Numbered from the stretch's first letter, positions 34,100 through 45,650 are shown. The stretch is 64,000 nucleotides of DNA from Humulus lupulus (GCF_963169125.1 NC_084795.1:194964214-195028213); one strand, 5' to 3'. Notes: generated by a model not told the origin, from the sequence alone. Numbers and translations are program-made.

Positions 34100-35884
34100 A
34101 TGTCGAACGGTGGCAATCCAAATACTGCTTTACTTTCACTTGAAAAACGTAATGGTGATAATTTTATAAGATGGAAATCGAATCAAAATTTAATTTTAAT
34201 CTATGAGAACCATAAATTCGTCCTAACTGAGAATTGTCCTAAAGAGCTCGATGCCAATGCCCAAAAGAATATTTGGGACAAATATGATGTCTAGATTCAA
34301 TCAAATAATAAGGTCAAGTGTTACATGCTTGTTAACATGAGTGGTATTCTGAGAACAAAATATGAACCCATGGAAACTGATTTTGAGATGATGGAATCTC
34401 TGCAAGCCATGTTTGGGCAGAATCTGATCAAAGTAGACATGAAGCTACTAGAACCTTTATGGCTACTAAGATGAAGAAGGGTGCTTTTGCATAAATATAT
34501 GGGGTCATCATTGATGAGCGTACACAAGTAAGAATCATACTCGAATCGCTCACTCCTACTTTCTATGCGTTCAGAACTAACTATATTATGAATAAGTTGG
34601 AATTCAACATATTCCAGTTGTTGAATGAACTGCAAAAATTTGAGTCTCTTAACAAAACCATAACCAAAGAGGCTGAGAAAACTGTGACAGAGGGGAAACC
34701 TTCAACCTATAAGGATAAAACCAAGAAGAGGAAGAAGAACAATGACAATGACAAAAGTAAGGGCAAGAAGTCCAAGAAAGGCAAGCAAGCTCTAAAAGCT
34801 AAGGAGAACAAGAATGACAATAACTCAAAAAAAAAAGGAACCAGAGGGAAAGTGTTTCCACTGTGGAGTTGAAGGTCACTAGAAAAGAAAATGTATAAAG
34901 TATCTCGCTAAGGTGAAAAGGAAAAGTAATCTGATTTACTTGTACTTGAAGCTTGTATAGTGGAAGATGATATGTCATCTTGGGTTCTAGAATCAGGAGC
35001 CACTAACCATGTTTATTCTCCTATGTAGATACTTGAGTCACCAAAGGAACTTGCTAATGGTGAGGTGACTATGCGAGTTGGAAGTGGAGCGCTCGTTTAA
35101 GCAAGAGAAAAGGGAACAGTCCTTTTATTTTTTGGGAACAATTATCTTATTTTGAATAATGTTAATTTTATTCCTGGATTTTCTAGAAACTTAGTTTCTT
35201 TATCTATGTTTCATGAACACTCTATTAATATTTATTTTAATAATAATGTGATTGATATTTCGAAGAATGGTTTCAAAATTTGTGAAGTGGAACATACAAA
35301 CGGACTGTATATGCTCAAAGCCAAATGAATGATCGCTAAATGACTCAGAATTATTTAAAGTAGCTAAAACGAAAGGAGACAAAATACAAAAGGTTTTAAA
35401 TGAGGATGACACATATCTTTGGCATCTTAGACTTGGTCATATAGGACTAGAGGGGATAAATTGGTTAACAAAAGATGGACCGTTGAGAGAACTTTGATTT
35501 GGAGCTCTTCCAGTTTGTGAGTCTTTTCTAGAAGGCAAAATGAACAAACGTCCTTTCTCAGCGAAAGCCAATAGAGCTAAAGAGTAACTAGAGCTTGTAC
35601 ACAATGATGTCTGTGGTCCAATCAATGTACAAGCTAGAGGTGGATATGAGTACTTCGTCACCTTTATTGACAATTACGCAAGATATGGTCATTCTTACCT
35701 AATGCTTAGGAATTATGAAATATTTGGTAAGTTTCAAGACTTCAAAGGTGAGACTGAGAAGCAGCTAGATAAGACACTTAAAACACTTCAATAAGATCGA
35801 GGTGGGGAATATTTTGATTTAGAATTCAAAGATGTCATATGCTATCCCAACTCACAGTACCTGGAACGCCACAACAAAATGGTG
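34100..35884 (+). pseudogene. Ty1/copia gag, protease and 5' half of integrase, truncated
   Basis: Gag starts at ATG 34100 (MSNGGNPNTALLSLEKRNGD) and keeps FIRWKSNQNLILIYENHKFV. A TAG is at 34291, with frameshifts after it; a Lys-rich tail and a damaged zinc knuckle are at 34680-34900. Protease reads VLESGATNHVYSP at about 34985, with Glu where Asp is usual. GAG-pre-integrase (YLWHLRLGHIGLEGINWLT), then LELVHNDVCGPINVQA and FVTFIDNYARYGHSYL of the integrase core, are visible. The copia sequence stops at PGTPQQNGV, before the third acid, and is joined to Tat-2. RT, RNase H and the 3' LTR are gone. Confidence 0.83.
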
Positions 35885-36251
35885 TTTCATATGACTTGAA
35901 GCCATGCTCTCTGATCATTTATGGATTTACTGGAGAAGGGTTGTCACCGGCCGAACGATCAAGTTACTAGTCACAACAGGAGATGCTCCTATGCACGAGA
36001 CAATTATGACGGAGTTTTTGATAGTTGACTGTTTGTCAGCTTATAATGTGGTGATTGGTCGACCACTACTCACGACCTTGCATGCGGCAGTCTCTATATG
36101 GCACCTTTCTATGAAGTTCCCGACCAGTGCAGGAATATGTTGTGTCCAAGGAGACCAAAGAGAAGCTAGAGAGTGTTACAATGCCTTGGTAGCTAAAGCG
36201 CGAAAGGGAGCTAAGGAAAATAATATGATTGTATGTGTAGATAGAGAATAA
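35885..36251 (+). pseudogene. pol: Tat-2 protease, C-terminal part
   Basis: Homology starts at DLKPCSLIIYGFTGEGLSP, which matches DLEPCSQTIYCFFSEGLAP of Tat-1. After a frameshift it continues as IKLLVTTGDAPMHETIMTEF and AYNVVIGRPLL. The part with the catalytic DTG motif is missing because of the truncation. It stops at TAA 36249. Confidence 0.83.
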
Positions 36252-36410
36252 GTAGAGGAGATGGATGTTGACCAACAAAGCATTATGGTTGTAGCCGATC
36301 AGGAAAGAGTATTAGAAGATGTTAACCAAGAAAGCACTCTTGGTTTCAATAAGCAACAAGCCCCATCCGGTGATGAAGTCACCAAATAAGGCGTTGCTCA
36401 AAGCGAGGGA

Positions 36411-37640
36411 ATGGACTTTGATCCTCGCTTTGGGGATTTCGATAGTGAGGTGGGACCCATGGAAGAATTACAGGAAGTCTCAATAGATGAGAATGACCCG
36501 ACCAAAGGGGTCAAAGTTGGAAAAAAGTTGACGTTGGAAGTAAAAGCACAGCTGGTAGAATTTTTGCAGAGGAATCAAGATGTCTTCGCCTGGTCTCCCA
36601 AGGATATGGTGGGTATCTCACCAGATGTGATCAGCCACGTGCTCAATGTGGATGAAAGCTACCCAACAATGCAGCAGAAGAGAAGATTGCTTGAGAAGGA
36701 GCGAGCAAAGGCTCTCAAAGAGGAAGTAGAGCGACTAAAGGAAAAGGGGTTCATAAGAGAGGCTTATTACCCCGCCTGGGTCTCAAACCCAGTATTAGAG
36801 CCCAAGTCCAATGGGAAGTGGAGGACTTATGTGGACTTTACCGATCTGAATAAAGCATGTCCTGAGGACAGTTTTCCTTTGCCAAGGATAGTCCAGTTGG
36901 TTGATGCGACCTCTAGTCATGAAACTTTGTCTTTTATGGACTCTTACTCAAGGTATAATCAGATTAGTATGCACCCTCCCGATGAGGAGCATACCAGTTT
37001 CTAAACAGACATAGGTTTGTATTATTATAAGGTCATGCCATTCGGCTTGAAGAACGAGGGAGCCACCTACTAGCATTTAGTGAATGGCATGTTCTATGAC
37101 TTAATCGGCAAAAACATGGAGGTGTACGTAGACAATATGCTGGTAAAGTGAAAGGAAGCTGAGGCACTTGTACGAGATTTGGAGGAATGCTTTGCAGTAC
37201 TGAGAAAGTACAGCATGAAGTTGAACCCCCTCAAATGCTTGTTCGAAGTAAGTTCTGGAAAATTTCTTGGGTTTATTGTTAACTCGCGAGGAATAGAAGC
37301 GAATATGGAGAAGATAAAGGCACTCGCGGAAATGAAGTCTCTAGCCAGGATTAAGGATGAGCAAAGCTTGACTGGGTGGATTGCTACTCTAAGTAGGTTC
37401 ATTTCCAAATCAACGGGCAAATGTGTCCCATTTTTTAACTTGCTTAGAGGAAGCAAAAAATACGAATGGACGAAAGAATGTGAGCAAGCTTTTCAAGCCA
37501 TAAAGAAACACTTGGCTCAACCTCCTATTCTTTCAAAGCCAGTAGATGGAGAGGACCTTTTTGTTTACTTGGCAGTCACAGAGCATGTTGTCAATGCTGC
37601 TCTAGTGCGAGAAGAAGATATGGTGCAACATCCAGTATAA
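36411..37640 (+). pseudogene. pol: Tat-2 reverse transcriptase
   Basis: One frame runs from 36411 to 37640 with stops at 37002, near 37071 and near 37149. It keeps DPRFGDFDSEVGPMEEL of the linker, FMDSYSRYNQI with the first catalytic Asp, and then YVDNMLVK, where the last Asp of YVDD is replaced by Asn. That change alone should abolish polymerase activity. The thumb region (SRFISKSTGKCVPFFNLLR) and connection are well kept. Confidence 0.88.
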
Positions 37641-37975
37641 TATGTTAGCAAGCGGTTGATAGGAGCGGAGTCAAGATATCCCGGGATAAAGAAGCTGGCC
37701 TATTGTTTAGTACTGCATCTCACAAATTGCGACCTTACTTCTAGGCACATCCCATTAAAGTACTTACCGACCAGCCCCTACGCCAAGTCTTACAGAAGTC
37801 AGAGTCATCTGGTCGTTTACTTAAATGGGCAGTTGAATTGGGCCAATTTGAAATCAAATATCAACCAAGGTGTTCCATTAAAGGACAGGCTTTGGCGGAT
37901 TTTATTGCTGAATGCACTGGGATTCCTGATATTCCCGACCGGTAAGAGAATGCGACTAGGCAGAGAGAGGATTTT
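37641..37975 (+). pseudogene. pol: Tat-2 first RNase H domain
   Basis: YVSKRLIGAESRYPGIKKLA is followed by a frameshift near 37715; in the other frame LRPYF, TDQPLRQVLQKSESSGRLLK and WAVELGQFEIKYQPR continue to GQALADFIAECTG. It is the retroviral-type RNase H. Confidence 0.8.
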
Positions 37976-38458
37976 CCTACTAGGCAACTTTTTGTTGATG
38001 GGTCGTCAAACGAACATCATTCGGGAGCAGGAATTATATTGATCATACCGGAGAAGCACTGAATTCATTGCGCGTTGAGGTTTGGATTTAACGCTTCTAA
38101 TAATGAAGCAGAGTATGAAGCCCTCCTAGCAGGATTGCGCCTGGCTAGAGATGTCCGTGCCCGGTCGGTTGAAGTAAACAACGATTCCCAGTTGGTGGTC
38201 TACCAAGTCTTAGGGGAATATCAAGCAAGAGGTTTGCGCATGATGGCGTACTTGAATAAAACCAAGGACCTGCTAGCACAATTCGAGGAGTATACTATTA
38301 AGCTGGTACCATGGGAGCAGAACTCCAATGTAGACGCTTTAGCAAAATTGGCTAGTGCAAAAGATGCTGAAACTTTGAACATAGTACCAGTGGAATACTT
38401 GGCAGAGCTGAGTATTAATGAACGGGAAGCCATGCCCATCACATTAGCTGACACTTAG
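37976..38458 (+). pseudogene. pol: Tat-2 second (archaeal-type) RNase H domain
   Basis: LFVDGSSNEHHSGAGIILII, NNEAEYEALLAGLRLARDVR, NDSQLVVYQVLGEYQARG and NSNVDALAKLASAKDA give all four acidic motifs of this domain. The stretch from 38075 to 38458 is open for 127 codons. It is the best-preserved example of the diagnostic Tat domain in the window and lacks the 29-bp duplication of Tat-1. Confidence 0.87.
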
Positions 38459-39684
38459 ATGACACCCATCATTACTTACATTGAGCAAGGAGTCCTACTA
38501 GATAATTGTAATGAAGCCAAGAAGATTATGAGGCAAGCTGCTAGGTATATTATGATGGATGGGGTATTGTATAGAAGAGGGTACTCTATGCCACTGCTTA
38601 GATGCATAGCACCTGACCAGTCAATAAAATTACTGACCGAAGTGCACGAGGGGTTCTGCGGAGATCATGCTGGGGGCAAAGTCTCTCCAAACAGATTTTG
38701 CAGCAAGGATTTTTCTGGCCTACAATGAATGAAGATTCCATGGAGTATGTGAAGAAGTGTGATAAATGCCAAAGATTTTCTAAAGTACCCAGGGCGCCTC
38801 CGAATGTCTTGAAGTAGATGCAGAGTCCATGGCCTTTTGCAGTGTGGGGAATTGATCTGATCGGGAGACTACCCAAAGGAAAAGGAGGAGTGTAGTTCGC
38901 GGTAGTTGTTGTGGATTATTTCACCAAGTGGACTGAAGCTGAACCACTAGAAACAATCACCTCGAAGAAAGTGTTAGATTTTGTAGTTAAGAATATTATA
39001 TGGCGCTATGGTCTGCCCAAGAAGATAGTCTCTGACAATGGCACTCAGTTCGATAGTGACTTGTTTACTGATTTTTGCACTAGACATGGCATTACAAAAA
39101 TTTTCTCCTCGGTAGCTCATTCACAAGCCAATGGACAGGTTGAAGCTGTAAATAAGGCTTTGAAGGATACTCTAAAAAAGCGTCTAGAACAAGCTAAGGG
39201 TGCTTGGGCGGAGGAATTGCCAGAGGTCCTTTGGTCATACAGAACTACTACCCGAACAGCAACTGGTCATACTCCTTTTTCCTTGGCATATGGATATGAA
39301 GCCATGTTGCTTGTCGAGGTTGACCCACCATCTCATCGGAGAACCATGTATTACCAAGAGGAGAATCCACCAGTTGTTAGATGAATCTTTGGACTTTGTT
39401 GAAGAAAAACAAGAAAAAGCAAGCTTGAGAGTTGCTGCCCATCAGAATAAAGTGGCCTACTATTTTAATTCTAGAGTTATAGATCAGAAGTTCAAGGTCA
39501 GAGATTTGGTCCTTAGAAAGGTGTTCGTCAAAGACCCAACGGCTGGAGTGCTAGGACCAAATTGGGAGGGACCATATATGATTGAGCAAGTCCTGCCACC
39601 TGACACTTACAAACTTTCTCAATTAAATGGAGAGCTGATCAGGAATTATTGGAATGGCGAGCACTTGAGGAAGTATTATCAATG
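38459..39684 (+). pseudogene. pol: Tat-2 integrase
   Basis: The N-terminal zinc-binding domain is present (EGFCGDHAGG, a frameshift, then YVKKCDKCQRFSKVP). The core has VVVVDYFTKW, IVSDNGTQFDSDLFTDFCTR and SQANGQVEAVNKALKDTLKK, so all three acids can be read. ORFs of 157 and 161 codons cover the core and the C-terminal domain (VRDLVLRKVFVKDPTAGVLG, NYWNGEHLRKYYQ). Stops near 38818 and 38893 and a frameshift near 39380 break the gene. Confidence 0.87.
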
Positions 39685-40691
39685 AATACTGCTTACAAAG
39701 CAGTAGCTTAGTTTCAAGTGTTTAACTTGTTATTTAAATTTTTTTGTGAACTGGCTATTTGCTAACCAGTCATTTTATTTTTGAACAATTTTATTTTGTT
39801 TGAGACTCGTAAATAGACACGTTTTGTCCTTATTTTTTACGATTAATAAAAGAGATCACGCACAACGCGGTCGAAGCTTGCTACAAATTTTGCATATGTG
39901 TTGATTATTTTGGCAGTGTTCAACTGTCGGTGCATTTTTTTTTTTAAAAAAAAGTTTTCTGAGAGGAAAAAACCGGGCAGTGTTCAACTGGTCAGTATCC
40001 ATCAGAAAAATTGCCAGCATTTAAATGGTCGAATATTTTTGCAGTGTTTAACTGCTGAAATATCCTCTTTATAGTCGATGTGTTTCATGAGTAATAACTG
40101 CTCGAACAAATTCGGTCAAGTAGCAAGTGATCAAGGATATTTCAACCCTCAATCACTTGGGGGCACATAGGGTATATTGGTATATAATTCAACACAGGCA
40201 ATAAGAACATGAGCAAAGATATTTGTTTTTAGGTTGACTTGTAAATTTTTGAAGTCAGAAAAGGCCATTAAGCTAACTTGTTTGACAAAGCTTAAGTAAC
40301 TTGGATTTTTTTCAAAATTTTAAGTTAAGAAGAACTATTCGTGTGTAAATAAAACACTATGCTCATAAAATGTTAGAGCAATAAGAATGTGATAAGGCAT
40401 ACTTAGTAGTGACTTATGAAATGTTTAGAATTTCTATGTTAGAAAACTAAGTAGTCATATGAAAATGTAAGGCATCTATCAGAATAAAACTGTTAAATGA
40501 CCCAAGTCTAAAAAGTAAAATGTTCATGCCAACAGCTCGGCCATACGAGCATATTATAATAACAAGATTGTAAGATAATTGTCTACTAGTCGAATGAAGG
40601 GCTCTCTGGTCAGCTAAAAGAATGGTCACTTGTCTGGTAAACTGTTAAAAGGTTGATCAACACCATCCTCGACATCGGTGACTTCCTCTGG
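39685..40691 (+). other. Tat-2 gap between pol and antisense gene, with an internal polypurine-like tract
   Basis: AT-rich and without a gene. CACTTGGGGGCACAT at 40154-40168 corresponds to 9657-9670 of Tat-1 and lies about 470 bp after the pol stop (about 325 bp in Tat-1). Confidence 0.6.
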
Positions 40692-41177
40692 TCAGAATGA
40701 TAACACAGGAGAAAAGGGCGTAACACCAGCAGGATTGGCTACCTCCTTAGAGGCCTTTGCCTCACACTTGGCAAGTTCTTCTACCCTGGCCTCCTCTGTG
40801 AGAAAGACGAGGTTGAGGGGCTTGTTCAACTTCCATACTTGGTAGAAGCAGTTGAAACAAATCTCTTCATAGCGAGCAAGATCGGCTTCCGTTTCTCGCT
40901 TCAGCTCCTCATTCTCGCAACTCATTTTCTCTAGCTGGTCAATGAACGTCTTGTTGGTTTGAATTTGTTTCATGTTTTCATCGGCCAGCTCCCTTAGAGA
41001 TCCATCCCGCTTGAAAATGGTCTTCTCCGCCTGCTCTACCTTGGACCGAAGATCCCTTTCGGATGAAGTTAAAGTTTCTCTCTTGGCTTGGGCTTCCGCC
41101 AGCTGATCAATTAAGACCTTGATAAACTCCTTATAGTCTACTGCTCGGTGCTGAGTGTGACTGATAGTAATAAGTGA

Positions 41178-41254
41178 CTGTAGTGGAAAACAAAAAGTTA
41201 CTACAAGTAAAAACAATTAATAACAAATGGGATGTCTTATGATAAAATACTTAC
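41178..41254 (-). other. Last intron of the Tat-2 antisense gene (77 bp)
   Basis: The minus-strand donor is GAGT|GTAAGT and the acceptor CACTACAG|TCACTT. Phase and position match the 72-bp Tat-1 intron at 10635-10706. Confidence 0.73.
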
Positions 41255-41280
41255 ACTCATCAGTTGGGCAAGACCCCTTT

Positions 41281-43418
41281 TGTAACGCCCTACTGCCTTA
41301 GAGCAGTTACTATGTGAGTTTAAAATGTGCTTTTAACTCGCTAATTGAGGTTTCAGGTCAAAAGTGTAATTAAATCATAAACAGAGTAATAAACTTTGAA
41401 AATAATTTCAAATATTGAAAAAAAAAATGTGTTCGACACATGGGATCCCAAAATACTGCTTAGAAATATTTACAACATATAAGTTACAAACCAAGTCGAC
41501 TAGACGACAAAATCTAGGTTTTAATACAATCATCTCTCAAAACCACTGGCTGTGGCAGCCAGGCAGGCCAAACATGAACGCGCCGCTTCATGCTCTCCGT
41601 ACTCATGGTTGGTCGACTTTCCCCTTGCCCTTACCTGCACCACAGAGCACCCATGAGCTGAAGCCTAGCAAGAAAACCCTTACAAGCAGAAAACATATGC
41701 ATAACAAACACTCAGCATATAAACAGGCCATCAATAGGCTAAACACATACGGCCATGCCGTCCCAAGCGCTTTACCAGGCCCTGGGTTCACGGTCCACAC
41801 CGTGAGGATATCCCAGATATCCTTTAGGGTTTCACCCTGGCAACTCGCACTCCACGTACTCAACGCTGCTCCTAGCCCCTTGCTGGACTCGGCCTTGCAC
41901 TCCACGTGCCTAACGCCGTTCCCAGCCCCTTGTCGTTCCCGGCCTTGCCGACCTCGGCCTGCGCCATTCCCGGCTCTTGCTGAACATTCACACATTTGCA
42001 TTCATAGCATAATAAAGCATATACTAAACATGAACAAATTCAATCAAAGGGCTACGCCTTGCAATACAATCATATAGGGCTCTGCCCTGCATACAAGCTC
42101 TATGGGAACAATGGTTTTCTTACCTGAGTCCCGAGCTCTCCAAGCACCGATATCCTGAGCACAGTCCCCTAAACTGAGCCTCGCCGAGACCCTAGTCACA
42201 ACAAATTAACAATATTCATCCATCAAGTCCTAATCCATTAATTAGCTTTGAGTTACAATTCTAATCTCCAGGACCTTGAATCCTATCAATCCGAGTGATA
42301 AAATCCATCTGGAGACTTAGCAAATAAGTTCCCAAGTCAAAACCCTCAAGTCACCCTACACCATGAACTAGGGCCGCGGCCCAACCCCAATAGCACCGCG
42401 GCTAGCCTCAAAACAGAGTCTAACACCTCCCTGAAACACGCATGGGCCCCGGCGCTCTTTGCCAAGCGCCACGACGCGCCTCGAGCACCATGGCCTCCCA
42501 AGGCCTCGCATGCACACGGGTCGCGGACCTATCCTCCAAACCAAGAAAAACACCATTTTTCCTTGCATATCCTTCGAGCCAACACCTCCAAAATCACCAA
42601 CAACCTCAAGAACCAATTCCTACACCCATCAAACAATCAAAACCTGTCCTAGAATCCAAACCATGCATACTCTATGAAAACCAGCAGAAATTCCAAACTT
42701 AATCCTTATAGTTTAAAGCTTACCCTTGCTGGCTTGAATCTCTGAACCAGATTCCTAAGCTCCAAGCTTCAAGCTCCCCTAAATCCCAGCTGAATTCCTT
42801 AGCTTCAAATTAGCTTCACCAAAATTTCCCTTGATATGCCTTAGAGAAAGATGAAGAGAGGACAACTTCAAGAGAGGAAGAAAGAGTCGGTTGCTAAGTT
42901 TCTAAAAACTTCCTAGGCTTTGTTTTATTTAACTTAAGCTTTAAGGTTACCTCAGGGATCTGGGTGCCAAAAACATCCCTGAGGGCAAAATGGTAAATTT
43001 CCCAAATATTCTCTCCTAGACATTCTAACCTCAAATATATCTCCAGATATTTATTTCCATAACCTGATAACCCCATAATACATCTAATACCCAAAATACC
43101 CCTCGACTCGCCCTGAGTCGGATTCTCAACCCCGTTGTGACTTTCTGGCTAACTGCTCCCTAGGACTGTCTTAGATCGTGCTACACAGATATATATCACA
43201 AACATATCACATTTATCACATTTATACCCTCAACGGGCTAAAATCACAGACATACCCCCAATATCCAAACAGGGCCCACGTGCATATTTAATTCAACTAA
43301 ACATGCATCTCTTTCACATATTCACATAAATTCACATATTATATCCATAATTCACCTATTGCCCTCTAGGAATGCTAATCAAGGCCCTATGCCCTATTAG
43401 AAAATTTGGGTCGTTACA
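41281..43418 (-). mobile_element. Solo LTR A (2138 bp), Ty3/gypsy-like, TSD CCTTT
   Basis: Bounded by TGTAACGCCC at the left and GGGTCGTTACA at the right, with CCTTT duplicated at 41276-41280 and 43419-43423. On the minus strand it starts TGTAACGACCCAAATTTTCT, which I take as the LTR 5' end. There is no internal domain, so it is the product of LTR-LTR recombination. Removing it rejoins the Tat-2 antisense exon in frame. Related copies are at 56790-59217, 60145-61874 and 61875-64000. ORFs inside it (for example 41415-42077) are chance frames. Confidence 0.93.
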
Positions 43419-43753
43419 CCTTTGCAGGACGACTTCAACACTGAGCCGAGGCAAAGATTCAAAGGTTTGAATTATTGAAGCGTCGTGTACAGTTTGGTAA
43501 AGCAATTCCTTCCCAATGTAACCAACGATGCGAATGGGCTCACTTAAGCCAGTTGAGCGAGTAGAGGTTAAACTAGCAGAAGGAGGAATTGATGAGGTAG
43601 TCAGCTGGGAGATGGTGATGGGTTGGTCAGGTAATCTCCCGTGACTAGTCGATGTTGTCCTCGCAACTTTGCTTGAAGGATTTAAGCTACTTCCCTCCCC
43701 AGGTTTCCTCTTATGGGCAGAGGTAGTGTTGAATTGCTTGAACATATCTGAAT

Positions 43754-43903
43754 CTGCAAAAGAGTGAAGCACAAGATTTGTTAGTAAAAATTGGAACAAT
43801 ATGTAAATAAATAAAAAATTTACTACTACCAGACAACTCTACAGATTTCATACAACCAATCTCGAAGAAAGTTACTTATAAAAAAACATCATACTATGGT
43901 TAC
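43754..43903 (-). other. Middle intron of the Tat-2 antisense gene (150 bp)
   Basis: The minus-strand donor is GGTTCA|GTAACC and the acceptor CTTTTGCAG|ATTCAG. It corresponds to the 149-bp Tat-1 intron at 11138-11286. Confidence 0.7.
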
Positions 43904-44684
43904 TGAACCCGAGTTTAGAATTTGATCAAGAAAGTCATCCTCTTCTTCAGATGATGAGCTGAAATCTCTATGGAGCTCAATGGTCTTTCCTTTCCCAGGT
44001 TGTGTAGGAATGACACGTCTACGCTAGTCCTCTGGAAGGGGTTCCCTAATAATAAGGTCGCATGGTCTACGAGAGTAGGGAGATGGTTCAGGAGAGAACT
44101 GATCGGTCACTACTTCAGTGTTAGTGTTTGACTGGTCAATTGCGTTCGCTTCTTCAGTAGTGCTGTCTCCTATGATGTTTTGATTGCTTGGTAACAACCC
44201 CCCCATCTGAAGATTGTCCACATTGACCAACCTTTTTACATTTTTCTCCTCGGTAGACATGTTAGCCAGTTCTTCTGCTCGGGAAGACATTTCCTTGGTT
44301 GGCAGAGGTTGGTGGAATGGACCCGCATGTGTGAAGGCCAAGTTGTTGGCCTTAATATCTAAAGTTAGAAAATACTCTGTATAGTATTTTCCGGGATTTG
44401 ATTTATGTGCAATACCATGGAGGTATTTGATCCCTTTATGCCTGTGGAATAGGTGGAAAAAACCTGTATTCTTGTGGCTCGGGTTGGTCCCACGTCACTA
44501 TGGCTGCTTTCTGGAATGACGACTGGCCTTATAGAATCCTGTGATCCGTAAGGGGAAAGACTGGGTAAGCTGTGCAATCCCACACCGCCTGAGGAAGGTC
44601 AGGTGTGATGATTCTAAGACTGTGTAGGTATGGGACTACACAGTTGAAGAGGGCTTAAATGGATTGATGGGTACTACCTATATC

Positions 44685-44800
44685 AGGAAGGTGCATCTTC
44701 TTTTCGGTAGCCCATCACTTGAGAACTCCAAAGTTAAGCGTGCTTGACCTGGGGTAATCTAGGGATGGGTGACCTCCTGGGAAGTTTTCCTAGGAAGCAT
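44685..44800 (+). ncRNA. 5S rRNA-like sequence (pseudogene-like Pol III promoter)
   Basis: The internal control region of plant 5S is well kept: AGTTAAGCGTGCTTG (box A, 44732-44746) and GGATGGGTGACCTCCTGGGA (44763-44782). The 5' third and the 3' end differ from a true 5S gene, so it is not expected to make functional rRNA. It could bind TFIIIA and Pol III. Confidence 0.85.
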
Positions 44801-44834
44801 GTGAGTGAGGACAAAGCATGTGAGTGAGGACAAA
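44797..44834. repeat. 19-bp exact tandem duplication in the 5S-bearing element
   Basis: GCATGTGAGTGAGGACAAA occurs at 44797-44815 and again at 44816-44834, just downstream of the 5S-like block. Confidence 0.95.
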
Positions 44835-45650
44835 GCATGCTGAAAAGACTCGTGTTGGTTTGTAGGGCTAGTTGTCATTCCAGAAAGCAGCCATAGTGAC
44901 GTGGGGCGTCACATAGTGCACTTCATGAGGAGTGGGTGGATCCCAGCCTTAAAAGAAGTGTAGAATGTATAAAGCAGATAATGCTTGAATCCCATTGGGA
45001 GCTATCTGGAAAGGGGAGACATTGAAGTAATCTGCTACTAACCGGAAGAAAGGGTGCAGCGGAATAGTAGCTCCTGCAAATACATGGTATCTAGACCAGG
45101 CGCAGTAAGGTCCACCAGGCTTGTTGGCTCTCTGATGAGGTCGCGGGCATATCACGTGTACCCCTTCCAGGCGCGAAGCTTGAATGTGTTTATCAAACAT
45201 GCTGGAGTTAAGTTTGGAAGGTTTGGATATGAACCAAGGGGTGTTTCATCTTCGTCTTTTCTTGGTTTTTGAACAGCTTATTGTTGAATATCAGTTGTAA
45301 ATTTCTAGATGATCTTTCTCCGGGGTTTGCTGGTTTTTTGTATCTGGCGAGGCGGTCTTGAAGAAGTTGAGTTTGGACTTCACTATGTTCCACTACCTTC
45401 TGTGCCGCTCTGCGAGCCACTTGAGGATCTTGGTCTTGAGGAAGTCGATTGGATTTCTTCACCCTCATTTCTGGATGTTGAAGCTGTTGATTGAGAAACT
45501 GTTCTTCGTGTAGGAAATATAAGGCTGATCGAGGAAGGGTCTCTTTAAGGCGACGAAGGCGATCTTCAGGAATGCGATTGCTAGGGGATTGGGGAATTGA
45601 AGTGTCAGAGTTTGTATGGTTGTCACCCCCCTGTAGTCGAAGCGATTCAT

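Larger units (their letters stand above)
44489..44913. mobile_element. 425-bp element with 5S-rRNA-like module and 32-bp inverted ends (Cassandra-like)
   Basis: Bases 44489-44520 are the exact reverse complement of 44874-44905, and weaker inverted similarity extends about 12 bases further in. Between them lies a sequence closely like plant 5S rRNA. The element interrupts the Tat-2 antisense gene between HEVHY and NPSHKNTGFF. The 5S module, the end CACGTGGGGCGTCACA-like and the size recall Cassandra TRIM retrotransposons, whose LTRs carry a 5S-derived promoter. A single unit with inverted rather than direct ends is unexpected for a complete TRIM; it may be a rearranged LTR. Confidence 0.75.
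40692..45650 (-). pseudogene. Tat-2 antisense spliced gene, split by two insertions
   Basis: This is a homologue of the Tat-1 antisense gene. Exon 2 runs 45650-43904 and holds RANKPGGPYCAWSRYHVFAG, IPLHPFFRLVADYFNVSPFQ, QALSALYILHFF and, after the 5S-bearing insert at 44489-44913, HKNTGFFHLFHR and NNLAFTHAGPFHQ. Exon 3 (43753-41255) is split by the solo LTR at 41281-43418, leaving VEVVLQ next to RGLAQLMS. The last exon (41177-40692) is a coiled coil (KRETLTSSERDLRSKVEQAE) with the conserved tail CFNCFYQVWKLNKP, matching CFYDFWKHNQE of Tat-1. A few stops are present, near 45210 and 44950. The domain resembles the putative gypsy-type transposon family; function unknown. Confidence 0.83.

Noticed and set aside
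41415..42077. 220-codon plus-strand ORF and its 132-codon minus-strand partner (41603-42001)
   Set aside because: Both lie entirely inside solo LTR A, have low-complexity composition and follow the GC-rich repeat; the related LTRs do not keep the frames.
44685..44800. Functional 5S rRNA gene
   Set aside because: The 5' third and the 3' end depart from plant 5S, it is a single copy without 5S spacer, and it is enclosed in a mobile element.
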